Below the pieces are notes generated by a model. The model saw only the letters and a list, made by a program, of their open reading frames with translations. It had not been told where the DNA came from and did no database searches. The position numbers were made by a program, and so were the translations under genes. 64,000 nucleotides of DNA. Origin: Pelodera strongyloides. Its lineage: Eukaryota; Nematoda; Chromadorea; Rhabditida; Rhabditidae. Positions 22,321-33,523 of the stretch are shown in pieces. The stretch is taken from the NCBI GenBank assembly GCA_036852015.1, contig JAANDG010001196.1, positions 162,395 through 226,394 of the forward strand. The letters are read 5' to 3'. Within the stretch, counting starts at the first letter, position 1, and every line of letters begins with the position of its first letter.

Positions 22321-24437
22321 ATGGCTCTTGCTACGAAGCTCCGTCGTCATCGTAAGCCGCCTCCAGAGGGATGGGATCTTATTGAACCAACACTTGAGGT
22401 TTGTATCTATGTTTAGGGCGTTCGTGTTTGAAAGGGGAAAATAAAATCAACGCCATCAATCAGCTCCATAACGCAATAAAGCAGTTGCTCTTTATTTGTG
22501 CTAAGCAGTCCGAAGCGATATTACTTTACCTTCCTAATTTCATTATTGAGCACATTTTTGCATTGTTCTGATGGTTATTATTTCTGCGACGTATAAATAA
22601 ATAAATCTCAAACTAAGTTCGTTTCAGGAATTTGAGGCGAAAATGCGTGAAGTTGAAACTGATCCACATGAAGGAAAACGTAAAGTCGAAGCCCTATGGC
22701 CGATCTTCAGGGTATTTCATTCTTGGAAGCAATTTGCGCGTCGTCAATATTTACCAGTGCGGCAGTAGCAAAACAGTTGTGAACTCGACTATGCATGTTT
22801 CGTGATGTTGCTTCACTCCGTCACGTCTCCATGTGGTCTTTCTGCATGGGTTTGAATATATTTGGTTAGGAATATTATCGAAATACGGTGATTATTGTCC
22901 AATATTCGTAGTTAATAAGAGCATTTGGAAGTTTTTCCGAAAGAGGCAACTATGTCTTTTTCCTTTAAACTACTAATCTGCTTCGTCCGTTTCCATGAAG
23001 ACTTGATGTTTCATAGATTACCAGCCGTTCGAAGAGCCCTACGGGCTCTTCTCCGACTGGAGGAATCGGCCTTCGGCCGATTGTTACCCTATTTAAAAAA
23101 AAGGAATTTCTTCAAACATAAAAAAGTTGTTCATTTACGTTTATGTGGAAACGTATAATATGGTTCTGGACTTCATGCAAATTTGCAAATTTGCTATTGC
23201 AATTACTCTTCTATCTCCTATAAGATCCTCCTCCCATAAGCTAGCATAGCTCAACAGGTAGAGCGTTGGACTGTGAATCGAGAGATTGTGGGCTGCTGTG
23301 GGTTCGTATCCCGCCAGCGGCAATGATTTTGTATGCTCTTTCGATCGAAGAATTTTCTTTATGAAGGGATTTCGTTGTGCACATAAAAACAAACCCGTGA
23401 CAAACTCTTCTCCTTAATATAATAAGATAGTTTAGATTCACCACCAGAAGTCGAGATATATTTACGATTTATACTACAAGCGTGAAGCGATCAGCAAGGA
23501 GCTCTACCAGTTCTGTCTGGATTCCAAGATCGCCGACGCCAAATTGATCGCAAAATGGAAGAAACAGGGATATGAGAACCTTTGTTGCTTGAGGTATTTT
23601 TTATCTTAAAGGGAATACGCACTCAGTCAAATCGGTTTTTGATTAAAGCGCCGTAACCGCCGTTTTTGAAACGTATTTTGGTGATTTCGGATAACTGCAT
23701 TCGTATGCATCATGTGCAAATAAATGAGTATGAGTAAATCAGCATAAATACATCGGAATCCAGTTGCCCATCATTTGTTTCAAAAAATCGGTTGTTAGGT
23801 CGCGTTAACTGATTAAATATCTCATTCGCCATATCTTTGTGCTCATATGCAACATGGATTGCATTTGGCATGAATTTCAGATGCGTCCAGACGAGGGATA
23901 CAAACTTTGGAACAAACTGCATCTGTCGAGTGCCGAAGAGCAAACTTGACGCTGTGAGTTGACAATTTTTATTTAAGTTTAACAATCGGTTTCAGTTATC
24001 CTAGCTGGATTGCGCTTTTTGGGGATTAGACATTTGGAAGAAAGAATTTCTCCTTCGTCTAGTATGAGTGGATAGTACCTTCGATCAATTTCTAATCTAG
24101 TAATACTCGAGGGTGTTTACAGTTACCTTTTTCGTGGAAAACAAAACAAAAACCAACTTGAGTATTATGTTCGCGTTTGATGGAAACTGAAAATATTGAA
24201 TTGATCAATTTTGACTTTGTAAGGGCGCGTTCGGGATTGTTCGGGAATGGACAATTTGGAAACGTTCTAATGCTTGGAGAAAGCAAAAAATACAGTATGA
24301 ATTAGCATGGAAAAGTACAAATTAGCATGGTTTCCTTTCGGAAAATCAATCCCGAACATGCCCGAATACTCTGAGTTGTATTTTAGGAGCGAGTGGTGGA
24401 GTGTGTTCACTGTGGTTGCCGTGGATGTTCCGGATAA
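22321..24437 (+). CDS. bud31: BUD31/G10 spliceosomal protein
   Basis: Five exons join in phase: 22321-22398, 22628-22711, 23436-23593, 23881-23953 and 24387-24437, giving 146 residues plus stop. Human BUD31 has 144. Conserved stretches are present throughout: [71 protein letters not shown] and the Cys-rich end [14 protein letters not shown]. The conserved cysteines of the zinc-binding cluster (C-C in [19 protein letters not shown]) are all there. The protein works in the activated spliceosome in pre-mRNA splicing. Donors vary (GTTTGT, GTATTT, GTATTT, GTGAGT) and acceptors are TTTCAG or TTTAG. Each of the last three introns carries a repeat: tRNA-like plus hairpins, A-family, and C-family. All are placed away from splice sites. 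Confidence 0.95.
23031..23082. other. Pair of tight hairpins in BUD31 intron 2
   Basis: GAAGAGCCC-TAC-GGGCTCTTC (23031-23051) is followed 12 bases later by AATCGGCC-TTC-GGCCGATT (23064-23082). The second apex reads C(TTCG)G, the exceptionally stable tetraloop. Both are perfect. Confidence 0.7.
23245..23318 (+). pseudogene. tRNA-like sequence (His-type GTG anticodon position), degenerate
   Basis: The D arm GCTC-AACAGGTA-GAGC, an anticodon-loop-like CTGTGAA and the T arm GTGGG-TTCGTAT-CCCGC are present. The acceptor stem does not pair and about ten extra bases separate the anticodon and T arms. It is more likely a tRNA-derived repeat in the intron than a working tRNA gene. Confidence 0.5.
23643..23809. 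mobile_element. Diverged A-family element in BUD31 intron 3
   Basis: TTAAAGCGCCGTAACCGCCG at the left and TCGGTTGTTAGGTCGCGTTAA at the right are degraded A ends. GTTTTTGAAACGTATTTTGG and TGTTTCAAAAAATCGG remain as inner arms. Confidence 0.65.
24223..24363. mobile_element. C-family element in BUD31 intron 4
   Basis: GGGCGCGTTCGGGATTGTTC and AATCCCGAACATGCCC-type ends enclose CTAATGCTTGGAGAAAGCAA and repeated AATTAGCATGG. It lies 23 bases from the last acceptor. Confidence 0.7.
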
Positions 24438-25738
24438 ATTATTTTCTTACTGTAATTAATTAATCATTTCAACTTCTTCTATGGGTTAGGGGACTAAGAC
24501 TTAGTTTCCTTCTATAACGTTTTGTCTTGAACTTGCTCCGGATTACATACCATCTATTATAGGTGTTCAAATAGCCTTGCAATTAGTCCGGAGTTGCGGA
24601 TTTCGTGTTTTCAAAACTGACACAAAACGTAATGATGTACATATGCAACTTTTTAAAATCATTGTTGTTGATGTTTACATTTGTAGTACTTGATGGTCTC
24701 TGAGCGTTTCTTGTTTTATTTTTACGATTCACTTTTGTTTCTTTTGACTTTTACATTTTGTTGGATAAAGCTAATTTTGCAGTCAATGTTGAATATTGGG
24801 GCCTATGGTCTTTTGGTTTTAAAACTCCGGGTGTGGCAGTTCATACCTTGATTGGTTAAGACTTGTCAGTATTTATTTTAATAGTTGCGAAGTGGTGTCC
24901 TTGGAAGTTTATGGCTCCTACTTTGGAAATCCTAGTTTTTACATTTTTGCCCAAAAAGGTGCTCAAGTTCAAGTGATTCGGTCAACTAAAAGTCCCGGAC
25001 CAAATGGATAGTATTCTCAAGTAAAACGTGTACTGTGTCCTTTATAAAGGATCTAGCCTTTCGGCTTCGCATGGAGTTCAAACTACTGTAGTAAACTCCA
25101 TACAACGGCGAAGTTGCTCAACGTTCAAACTAGAATTCAAATGAGTACAAAATCAGTATACCCTTTTGAAAGTAGCATACGCTTAGATTAGTAATTGCAA
25201 GACTTCAAGTCAGTTCCTCTCATTAGTTAGAACAGGGAAAATCCTCATTATCGGAACGCTACATCCGCGGGGCTCAAAGAATGGCCATTATTTTCGCGTA
25301 CGCTCGATACTCCGCGTTCAAAAAGCCACTATATATATTACACAACCGCTCAGTGGCGTAGGGATTGGTCCGGAGTTGGTGGGTTATCAATTATGAAACT
25401 GAACCCTCCCATCAGCATTCACTTGACCATTCCTTTTGTTTTATCTGCATTAAATTTTATTACTAGTTCTAATTTGTAAATACGGTTCGCGAAGTGTGTG
25501 AGATGAATAGAATACATCATGAAAAACATCACCTTTGGAGTAAAATTTTTATAACAATGGATTCAGGGAAGAGTATATGAATCCTGAGTTAGGGAAGGCT
25601 ATATAAAATTCAGGGAAGAGTAGGTTCAGGGATGAGCATATAAACTATAAGTCTTTGCAAAAATATGCATAATAAATTAATTATTATAACTTTCGGAAGG
25701 TCCCCGGATGAATGAAGTTAGTTATAGTGGTATCTAAT
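24438..25738. other. No gene recognised; short degenerate tandem repeat
   Basis: At about 25558-25645 the phrase ATTCAGGGAAGAGTA(TA)TATGAA recurs three to four times in altered form. Otherwise this is AT-rich intergenic sequence. Confidence 0.45.
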
Positions 25739-25883
25739 GGGGTTTCCATGTATGCGATTCGCACCTGCGAAAATGTCAAACCGCTGTCCATGTTCAAGTC
25801 ATTTTACATGCATGTCAACTGCCTACCGTAACCCATGCGAATCGCACGTTTGACATGGTCCTGCAGCGATATATGGAAACCCC
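25739..25883. mobile_element. Internally deleted B-family element
   Basis: The complete left arm (GGGGTTTCCATGTATGCGAT to ATGGTCCTGCAGCGA) is joined directly to the terminal TATGGAAACCCC. The second half of the full-length copies is missing. Confidence 0.8.
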
Positions 25884-26414
25884 ATAAGGCGGCGCTGATT
25901 GGCGGAGTGTTACCACTTGTTCACCAATGACCACCGCGTGGTTACTGTAGCGAATGAGAAGCGAGACGACGTTTACCATCAGAACTGAAAATGAGAAGTT
26001 TCATGAGGTTCTACGGTACTCCAAGGGTAGGGTAGGAGGTAGGAGGTCCATTTTATTTCAAGAGTCTCCCATTCTATTCCTCTAATGCTAATCTGTAACG
26101 AGTTGGTTCCCTATCGCTTCACATAAGGGAAATTCTAGATTACGACTATATACATACTAAGTATGGTTACGTCATAATCGAAAAGTCGCAAAAATAATAG
26201 TAAAGGTAAAAAAAATGTGTGCAATTTTTAGGCTTGTCCGACCGTGTTTATTTTCTTCCAATAAATACGTTTCGGATGCAGTCTGCATCATAAGATTTGA
26301 ATATTGTCGTATATTCAAAACAGAAAAATATGCGTAGTAGGCTAATTTTTGACTGAAAATAAGAAATCAAGAGATAAAAAGTCTAGTCCGGTTGCCTCCC
26401 AATTCTAGCTTCTA

Positions 26415-26632
26415 AAGGCGCGTTCGAGTTGGGAAAAGTTTGAAGAATTCCGGAAAAAGTTGGTTCAAGATGGAACATTTGCATAATTTAGCATAATGCT
26501 GAAAAGCAGGATATTCAGCTATGTTTGTCTGTGGTCTCGCTTTTGGCATTATCTCTCAACTTTTCTCGCGTTTCCAACTTGAACCAACTTATTCCAGAAT
26601 TCTCCAAACTTTTCCCATCTTAAATGCGCCTT
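26415..26632. mobile_element. C-family inverted repeat
   Basis: The left end AGGCGCGTTCGAGTTGGGAA continues GTTTGAAGAATTCCGG. The inverted right end is CAGAATTCTCCAAACTTTTC followed by TTAAATGCGCCTT. Confidence 0.75.
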
Positions 26633-26634
26633 GA

Positions 26635-26906
26635 ATGGCCTGACTCGCACTTGCGAAAATGTCAAATGCCTGTCCATGTTCGAGTCGATGTGAATCACAA
26701 GGTCCCGCAGCGATTTTGAATCTAGTACGGATCTATTTCAAAATAGTACGAACCTATCACAAATAGATGCGCTCGCGCTGCAGGACCATGAAAAACGTGC
26801 GATTCGCATGGGTTGCGGTAGAAATTTGACATTCATGTAAACTGACCTAAACATGGACAGGCATTTGTCATTTTCGCAAGTTCGAATTGCAACCATGGAC
26901 AAGCCA
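26635..26906. mobile_element. Diverged B-family inverted repeat
   Basis: It abuts the C element. The left arm has GACTCGCACTTGCGAAAATG and the right arm CATTTTCGCAAGTTCGAATTG. The middle keeps TTTTGAATCTAGTACGGATC. The outermost bases differ from the B consensus. Confidence 0.75.
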
Positions 26907-27007
26907 TAAAGGGTAGTTATTAGTTACTACCAGGTAACACACCCTAAGATAAATGGTGTTTAATAATGTTTACGAACAGTATGTGAATTTCAGCCTAGTT
27001 CGTTCGG

Positions 27008-29680
27008 ATGGCAATTACAATGAAATTTATATTGCTACTTGCAATTTTACCGGCTTCCACTGTAGCAGCTTTAGCAGCATGCGCTGATGTTCGGACGAAA
27101 ACGGTAAAACTATATACACTTTCATCATAGGTACACCTTCGTTATGGATTCACATGTCCTAATTCAGTCCTTTTTTCTCTGACGTTTTAGGACAAGCTTT
27201 TCTCCAGACCGACCAAATCATCTTTGAAGTCTTTTTGGTCGTCTTTCGACAGGAAATGCTCTGAAGATGACATAAGTATTCTTATTTAACTTATTGTTGA
27301 CCTTTTAAGTGTTTTAAATTTAAGTAGATACGTACATAGACTAGACACCACAGATTGTTGCAGACGTAATTACAAAGCATAGCAAACCGGGCCACTTGTC
27401 GAAGGAACTCTTATTTTTAGATGAATAGCACTATTCTATAAAACAATTGCAGAAGATGTCGAAGAACGAATAGGCAAATGCTATGGAAAGAATTCTGAAA
27501 CAAAGGCTTGTGATCTTATATATGAGGTAGAAGTTCAGTATTATAACCAGACAAAAATAGAAAAAGTATCTTAGGATCATTTTGGCAAAATTTTCCTAAA
27601 TTCACTGAAGAAACTTGGTCGGTTCGCGGCCTACACCAGGCCCGATTTGTGTGGTCCGCCGTGCCTGGGCCCGCCCGTTTTTTGTAGGCCGCACACAGAC
27701 GAAAGTTTCGGGTTGATAAGGTCTTAATCCATACTCTTCAGAAGGCAAAATCCGAGTGCGCGGTCGACCTTATGAACGTCTCGCAAACGAACTGCCACTC
27801 AATTCTCAAGGCATTATTAGCAGTAGCCGCAACTCCCGGTAGGTTCAAATAAAATGTCATGCCCGTTCAAAAACTCTTTTTTTTCAGCTGATTTGTCATC
27901 ACAGAGTGTGTACAGTGAGCGTGCTGATTGGCCAAAAAGGCTACAGCTTCAAACCACAAATTATAAGTGTCGGCCTCCGCCTCAGTATAAGCTGAGCGTC
28001 AAAAGCTCAACGTATGCTGACAACCTATACTGACAGTTCGACGCTTTGTTAGACGCCAAGTAGTAGCTTTATAAATGGATACGAGGCGTACGGGTACCGG
28101 CCGTACAGGAATTTACACTTTCTTTATTGATGATGAGGGACTGTAGGCATAAACTTGGCTACTTTAGTTCAACTAGGTTCACGATAGTCGGTCAGCTGAA
28201 CAACTATGGGCGTTTTGGAAATGAGATGAGCCTGCATTTCTTTCTTTATTATGGGCAAATAATAGCGGAAATAACCGCGCAGTTCGTAACTTGCCGTATT
28301 TAAATAATTTCAGATGACAAATTTATGCCACTTTTCGATACAAGTCTACAAAATATATGTTTTGAACCCACCGCGATCTGCTATTTGGTAAGTGGAATCA
28401 TGTTGAGCTGTTTGTTATATATATACGTGGTCCAACTCAATGTTAGTATGTATCCGAGGTCGACATCCTCCGGAAAATCTTACATTGCTGTCCGATTTTC
28501 ACACTGAGGAAACTTGGCCGGCGGCCTACCCTGGGCCCGAAAGGTGGGTCGCCTACACCACGCCTCCACCTCGTCCATAAATAGGAAAGTGGCTCGAGAG
28601 ACACAGAAAAGGTGGGCGGCTAGTGCGCTTGGTGTGGGCCCGGTGTAGGCGTGGCGTAGGCGAACTAAAATGCACACGAAAGTTGAAGATTCAGGATTTA
28701 ATACATAATTATGTATTTCAGGACAAGGTGACAGCCAGAATTGACGCCTGTAAAGTTGCCGCGTGCAACTTATATAGAAGGATGCATCGTTTGATTGTTG
28801 ACCTTTCAAAAGGAAGTGTAGCGAATAAAGTGTCAGAACTAAGAGAGATTATCAATAATGGGACGTCCGATGATCCTACAGAGGCGCTCGGAACAGTCGC
28901 AGAAAACTACTTTATGGTGAAATGGGTAAATTTTAAATTTAATATTAATTATAATGTTAATAATAATATTAATTATAATATTAATAATTAAATTGGAAAA
29001 GTTCAGGCTCCCAAAAATCTTACATGGGATTCAGCTGGATGTTCAAAGAAAGAAACGCCCGCGAATGACCTCATATGCAGGGTATGATTTTTTTTTTACC
29101 AAAAAACGTTTGATATTGCGTGTATGCCTTTCGCACCTATGCTGACAATGTTCGTTGGAAACAATTAATTACTTCACGTCTTCTTATACGTCAGTATGGG
29201 GTCAAGATCTCACTTGTGACTGCCACAATTCCACAACACGGATAGTGGAATAGTGATGTATGTGATGTATCGTGGCATATGATATATAGATTGCATTTTT
29301 TTCTCTTCCTAATGTCTTTGATCATGTGCTGATCATGTGTACGACTTCTTCATATAGTCATATAGTTGTGTTTTTCAAAGCCGCAAATCGTAAAATTTCT
29401 GAGTGACTACGGTCTGTAGCGGGTCGTAACCGTCTCGTTTTCGTCTTACTTTCCAGGATCCTCATACTATTTCTGCTAAAATATGACAAAACAACTTCCC
29501 CATTGAACCGATGATATAACATCACTCGAACATTTTAAAGTGAATTTCGTTTAGACCATCGAGGAGAAGTGTGAACAGATGTACACCACATCTATTATCT
29601 ACAAAGAGTTTGATGATATTTGCTACCCAAACACAGCCGAAAGACCAGTGAGAGACCCGATAGTTAGAGGTTGGAATTAG
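27008..29680 (+). CDS. Secreted cysteine-rich helical protein, family not recognised
   Basis: Seven exons join in phase: 27008-27103, 27191-27275, 27453-27526, 27742-27838, 28314-28387, 28722-28916 and 29555-29680, giving about 248 residues. A signal peptide is evident: MKFILLLAILPASTVAALAA. The mature part is mostly charged helix with regularly placed cysteines, for example FDRKCSEDDIK, IGKCYGKNSETKACDLIYE, KSECAVDLMNVSQTNC, NICFEPTAICYL, IDACKVAACNLYRRMH, EKCEQMY and DDICYP. NVS, NGTS and similar offer N-glycosylation sites. It has the general look of nematode secreted helical Cys-rich proteins, but I cannot assign a Pfam family. The end is uncertain. The last exon reads to TAG, yet a GTGAGA donor occurs after ERP, and a TTTTCCAG acceptor at 29912 would add only V-R-Y-M-T-K-S before a stop. 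A TTTCAG acceptor 15 bases before the ATG suggests trans-splicing. Confidence 0.75.
27603..27710. mobile_element. D-family element in an intron
   Basis: CACTGAAGAAACTTGGTCGG at the left; TTTTTTGTAGGCCGCACACA then GACGAAAGTTTCGG at the right. The interior is rich in GGCCTACAC and CTGGGCCC. It lies in intron 3 of the secreted-protein gene. Confidence 0.7.
28502..28684. mobile_element. D-family element in an intron
   Basis: CACTGAGGAAACTTGGCCGG at the left and CACACGAAAGTT at the right. The interior contains GGCCTACCCTGGGCCCG and the related inverse GGGCCCGGTGTAGGC. It ends 38 bases before the acceptor of the exon at 28722. Confidence 0.7.
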
Positions 29681-29932
29681 AATTATATTGTGCAGTGAAA
29701 TAGTGAAATTGAACTTGAAAGACCTACGAGAATAATTAAAAACATGTCATGAGAAAACAGGAATTATTATAAAATTGATATCTCATGCTGTACACACATA
29801 TGATATGATGAAAATTGTCTTACCACGCCTATTCATTAATTTCGATCTTTTAGTTGTGTACATCCCGCCACCCGTGAGTTTTCTTTCCATTTGTTCCTTT
29901 TTTTATTTTCCAGGTACGCTATATGACAAAAT

Positions 29933-30156
29933 CATAGGAAATGGGTGCACCCGTTCGGTGACGGTTCCATGGTTTTTTCGTTGGCCATCCCATTTGGTGA
30001 CCACTTCGTGACCATGTGGCGACCAAGTTCACCGAAAACCGTCATCAACGGTCAACAAATGGTCGCGAAGCGGTCACCAGATGGTTTTTTTCGGTAAAAA
30101 CTATTTGGTGGGCCAAAGACGGGTTTTCTGTGGTTTCGGCAATTAGTTTTCCTGTG
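29933..30156. mobile_element. E-family short inverted-repeat element
   Basis: Ends are CATAGGAAATGGG and TTTTCCTGTG, as in the ORF-bearing element at 19694-20963. The interior repeats TTTGGTGACC and GGTCACCA-type words around ACCGAAAACCGTCATC. No ORF is present. Confidence 0.75.
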
Positions 30157-31980
30157 ATATCCTTTGTTAGCGCGATAGCGCTAACATAGTTTGGGTTTGA
30201 TCCGAGAGCCCTTTTTTCCAGTTTTCACCCTGAATTTGGCCCTAGACCAAAAATTGAAATTATTTTGGTCTAATTAGTGAAAAGAACACATTTCATAATA
30301 TCTGCGAAAATTTCAGATAAAAATATCAAATTGCACGGAATTTATGACCAAATAAGCAAAATTTGCAAAACATGTGGAAGAAATGTCTGTGTGCGTGCGC
30401 CGTGTGCCCCCCCCCCCTCACTCAAGAGAGAAAGAGAAAACCTAGTCTTGCGCGCACCCAATTAACTAATAGACGGTATTTTTGACGCTTAATTTATTGC
30501 GTACTTTATTTGTAGTCTTTATTAACGAAATTATTAATAATTATAGTCTTAATTCTTAGTTTCATTTTTCTGTTCTTTAGTAGGTAAATAACTGTAAGTG
30601 CGCGCTAACAGTGCGCGCCGTTGAAACACTACACAACGTTTCAGGGGCATATTTCTTCAGAGCAAAAGTGCTTATTAGTTACTAAATATTATTACTATTA
30701 TTGTTGCCAACTAGCTTATTAAAGCGAATAAAGTTAAGTCGTCCGGGGAAGGGGTTGTCAAATATTTTCAAAATTCTATCTAAAAATCATGAATTTCGGC
30801 TTGTGGGAGCACGTACGGAATTTCTGCAAAACCAAAGCATAATTTTAAGAAACCGCAATTTGTTTGTGCACACGAGTGTCTAAAATTAATAGTGACTAAA
30901 ACGCCTTATTTGGCACATGCAACCATCCGAAGTGGTTATTTCCGGTTAACTACGATGCCTATGAAGGGAAGTGAGGCATGATTGAAGCACATTATTGATT
31001 GATTGCCGCGAATTTTTTATTCTAATTATACTGATTTGCATGGGAATGTAGTTTTCGGAAATCAGTTCAAATCCGAATGTAGTTCGAGCCCATTTCAAAA
31101 TATTTTTCCATATTATCCGCGGTCACGAAACCGCGGTCCGCTTTAATTAAACGTTCGAGCCCATTTCAGCGGTCACGAACGATCTATTGCTTGTTTTAAG
31201 AACTATATTCACCTGCAAAAAGTAATTAACCCTACAGTAAGTAATAAAGGATATATTTCTAAACTTACTCGGAGTTTTGAATTCTTGAAGTATGTATAAA
31301 TGCGACGTTTCTAAACTTCGCAATTCGCGTACTCCAAACAATAACTTCTTTCAAAATGAGCCCAACAAGGTGATTTTTTTATCGTGATGTACATGACAAT
31401 GACTCCGTCGAATTCAGGAGTTCATTTTCAGAACTGCTATTAAATTAGCTCAATTCAGTATATATGCACAATTGCTTTAATTTTTGTGCTGAAAATGGTA
31501 GTGTTTATTGTTTACGTTTTTCGCCATACTTAATTTGGCCGTGTTAAAATTTTCCCGAAAAATTTTGTACGAGTTTTCTAGTGGGGTGCGTGCGCCTATA
31601 TACTTTCGTTTGTACTGCACTGTAGACGAGGCGAAAAATGCGAACTAGATTGTAAATGACCAAAAGGAAGCTTAATAGAACCAAGCAAGAGTCTGGCGAC
31701 GAATGGGCGAGGTGTGCGGCGAGACTGCGACCCCTTGTGTAATATGCAAAATAGGATGAGTACCGCAGTCAGGATCCACAGAAAAGAGGGGAACACTTTT
31801 TTTTGGATGGGCCTGAGCTTTTAACTGGTTTCTGACTTAAATGAGGAGGCTTACGAGAATGACGTGCTCAAATAGTTTCCTTTTATCGAAAGGTGATGGT
31901 ATTAAATTCCGAAAGACATGCTTTACAAAGCAAAAGCTTTTAATTGGAAGGAGTAAATCAATATAAAACTATGAATTCTA
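30157..31980. other. No gene recognised
   Basis: Contains a perfect hairpin GTTAGCGC-GATA-GCGCTAAC at 30166-30185, a C-run with CTCTC near 30410, and a duplicated phrase GTTCGAGCCCATTTCA at about 31083 and 31153. Open frames lack splice support. Confidence 0.45.
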
Positions 31981-32118
31981 TCAAAATTTTGGATCGTAGT
32001 AAATAGTTGATTTTGACAGTGGACATGCAAATTTAATGCTAGCTTGCAAAATGACTTGTAAATTTGCATGCTCACTATGTATGGAAATCAACTATTTACT
32101 ACGATCCAAAATTTTGAT
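31981..32118. mobile_element. Short palindromic element
   Basis: TCAAAATTTTGGATCGTAGT and the inverted ACTACGATCCAAAATTTTGA bound a hairpin. The arms continue through AAATAGTTGATTT(T/C). Confidence 0.8.
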
Positions 32119-32153
32119 GTAAATTAGGTCATGTGAAAAGAGGACAATATTTT

Positions 32154-32662
32154 ATCGTGGAAAAGAGTCCTTGAATGGTAAGTTTGGGTTTCATCTTGTT
32201 TTAAATCTACGAAAAGAGGCCAATAATTTGAATAGGATTCTATAAAAAGTGGACAATATAAAATATAATATCCTCCTGAGCTTGTGCTCAAATAAGGCCT
32301 TTTTATTACCCAAACTGGGGCATTTCATTTATGCAATAAGACTTCCGATTTTTACAGGAATTAACTTCTCAGTACTAAATGCAAGTATTACTATCTGAAG
32401 CGGCTTTTAGAATAGCATAGACGGTAAACGTGTTCCAGATTACGCGCCATCCAGTTAAAAATAGGAAAGCTAATGGCATAAAAGAAATGCCCCAGTTTGG
32501 GTAATAAAAAGGCCTTATTTGGGCACAAGCTCAGGAGGATATTATATTTTATATTGTCCACTTTTTATAGAATCCTATTCAAATTATTGGCCTCTTTTCG
32601 TAGATTTAAAACAAGATGAAACCCAAACTTACCATTCAAGGACTCTTTTCCACGATAAAATT
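32154..32662. mobile_element. Foldback element with about 180-bp arms
   Basis: The arm 32154-32333 (TATCGTGGAAAAGAGTCCTT to CCAAACTGGGGCATTT) is the nearly perfect inverse of 32481-32662. The spacer of about 147 bp is single copy. It ends 220 bases before the start codon of the small membrane-protein gene. Confidence 0.85.
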
Positions 32663-32869
32663 GCTATTTCTATTTGTGAAGGCGGGCATTTAAAATCCAA
32701 CTCAACGCCGCTTACCTTAGTCGTCTTTTAGAATTTAGAGTGTTACAAGTTGAAAAGTAAGCGCTTTTTTGAAACTTTGAAGCGAGTTGGTATCTTAGGA
32801 CAGCGCCGAGATTCAAAAGGCCTCTATTTTATTAGCAAAGCTAGCAATAAAGCCAAAATAATCATAGCA

Positions 32870-32880
32870 AAGTTTTTCAG
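32870..32880 (+). promoter_or_regulatory. Acceptor four bases before the membrane-protein ATG
   Basis: AAGTTTTTCAG ends at 32880 and the first ATG is at 32885. This suggests spliced-leader addition or a 5' UTR intron and supports the chosen start. Confidence 0.5.
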
Positions 32881-32884
32881 GAGT

Positions 32885-33523
32885 ATGACGAGGGACCAAT
32901 GGGGTGCGTTTGATTTCATTTTTTGGCTACTTGCCTGGTTTATCAATATGCTGTCTGTATTGCGATATAGTCGCTGTCCCTTTTTTGATTTTTGGCTTTG
33001 AAAATTCTGAGATTTATTCAAAAAAATTGTGATTGCAGCTTTTTTATGCTGTATGGTTCTTCCATCTTCGTGGTAGCTATTATTCTATTGTTTGTGGCAA
33101 CGGCTGGTATTCGCATTCTAATCGACGAGCTCAAAAGTTATTTCATGGCAAAGAAAAGGCGTGGTACGTCAAACTGCTACATCTTTTGTTATTCCCGCGT
33201 TTCTCTAATTAGCACACTCTTTTTTCTGTCTCCTCTCTCACAGATTTTGCTTTTTTTTTACTGTGCTACATCGAAAGGGGTTACTCAACTCCCATAGGGT
33301 ATTCAAGGATGGAACCAACTACAATAAACATACAGTAGATATCAAATACTGCCAGCTGTCGGCTTTTTTGTAGAATGCTTTTGCCCGAATTGGCTACATC
33401 CTTAATTATTGGTGTTTAATTAATTTTTCAGCTCTAGTCGGTGTTCCTCTCCGGGCAATACCAGAGGCGCCAGTTGCCGGAGCCGCAGAGCAGGAGAAAT
33501 CAGTGGTGAAGTCACCAAATTAG
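32885..33523 (+). CDS. Small membrane protein, 89 residues, function unknown
   Basis: Three exons join in phase: 32885-32937, 33039-33163 and 33432-33523. The product starts MTRDQWGAFDFIFWLLA and continues with CFFMLYGSSIFVVAIILLFV, then ATAGIRILIDELKSYFMAKK. It ends in a polar tail with IPEAPVAGAAEQEKSVV. Hydrophobic residues from about 9 to 41 could form one long or two closely spaced membrane segments, followed by a basic KKRR stop-transfer patch, so the tail is probably cytosolic. Donors are GTTTAT and GTACGT; acceptors are ATTGCAG and TTTTTCAG. The frame is open without splicing only as two unconnected pieces, which supports the exon model. An AATAAA at 33921 may serve as the polyadenylation signal. 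I do not recognise the family. Confidence 0.6.

Noticed and set aside
27840..28313. An extra exon after the TTTTTTTTTCAG at about 27890
   Set aside because: The phase-correct join from 27838 to 28314 gives a continuous Cys-rich protein; the extra segment has no matching donor and breaks the frame.
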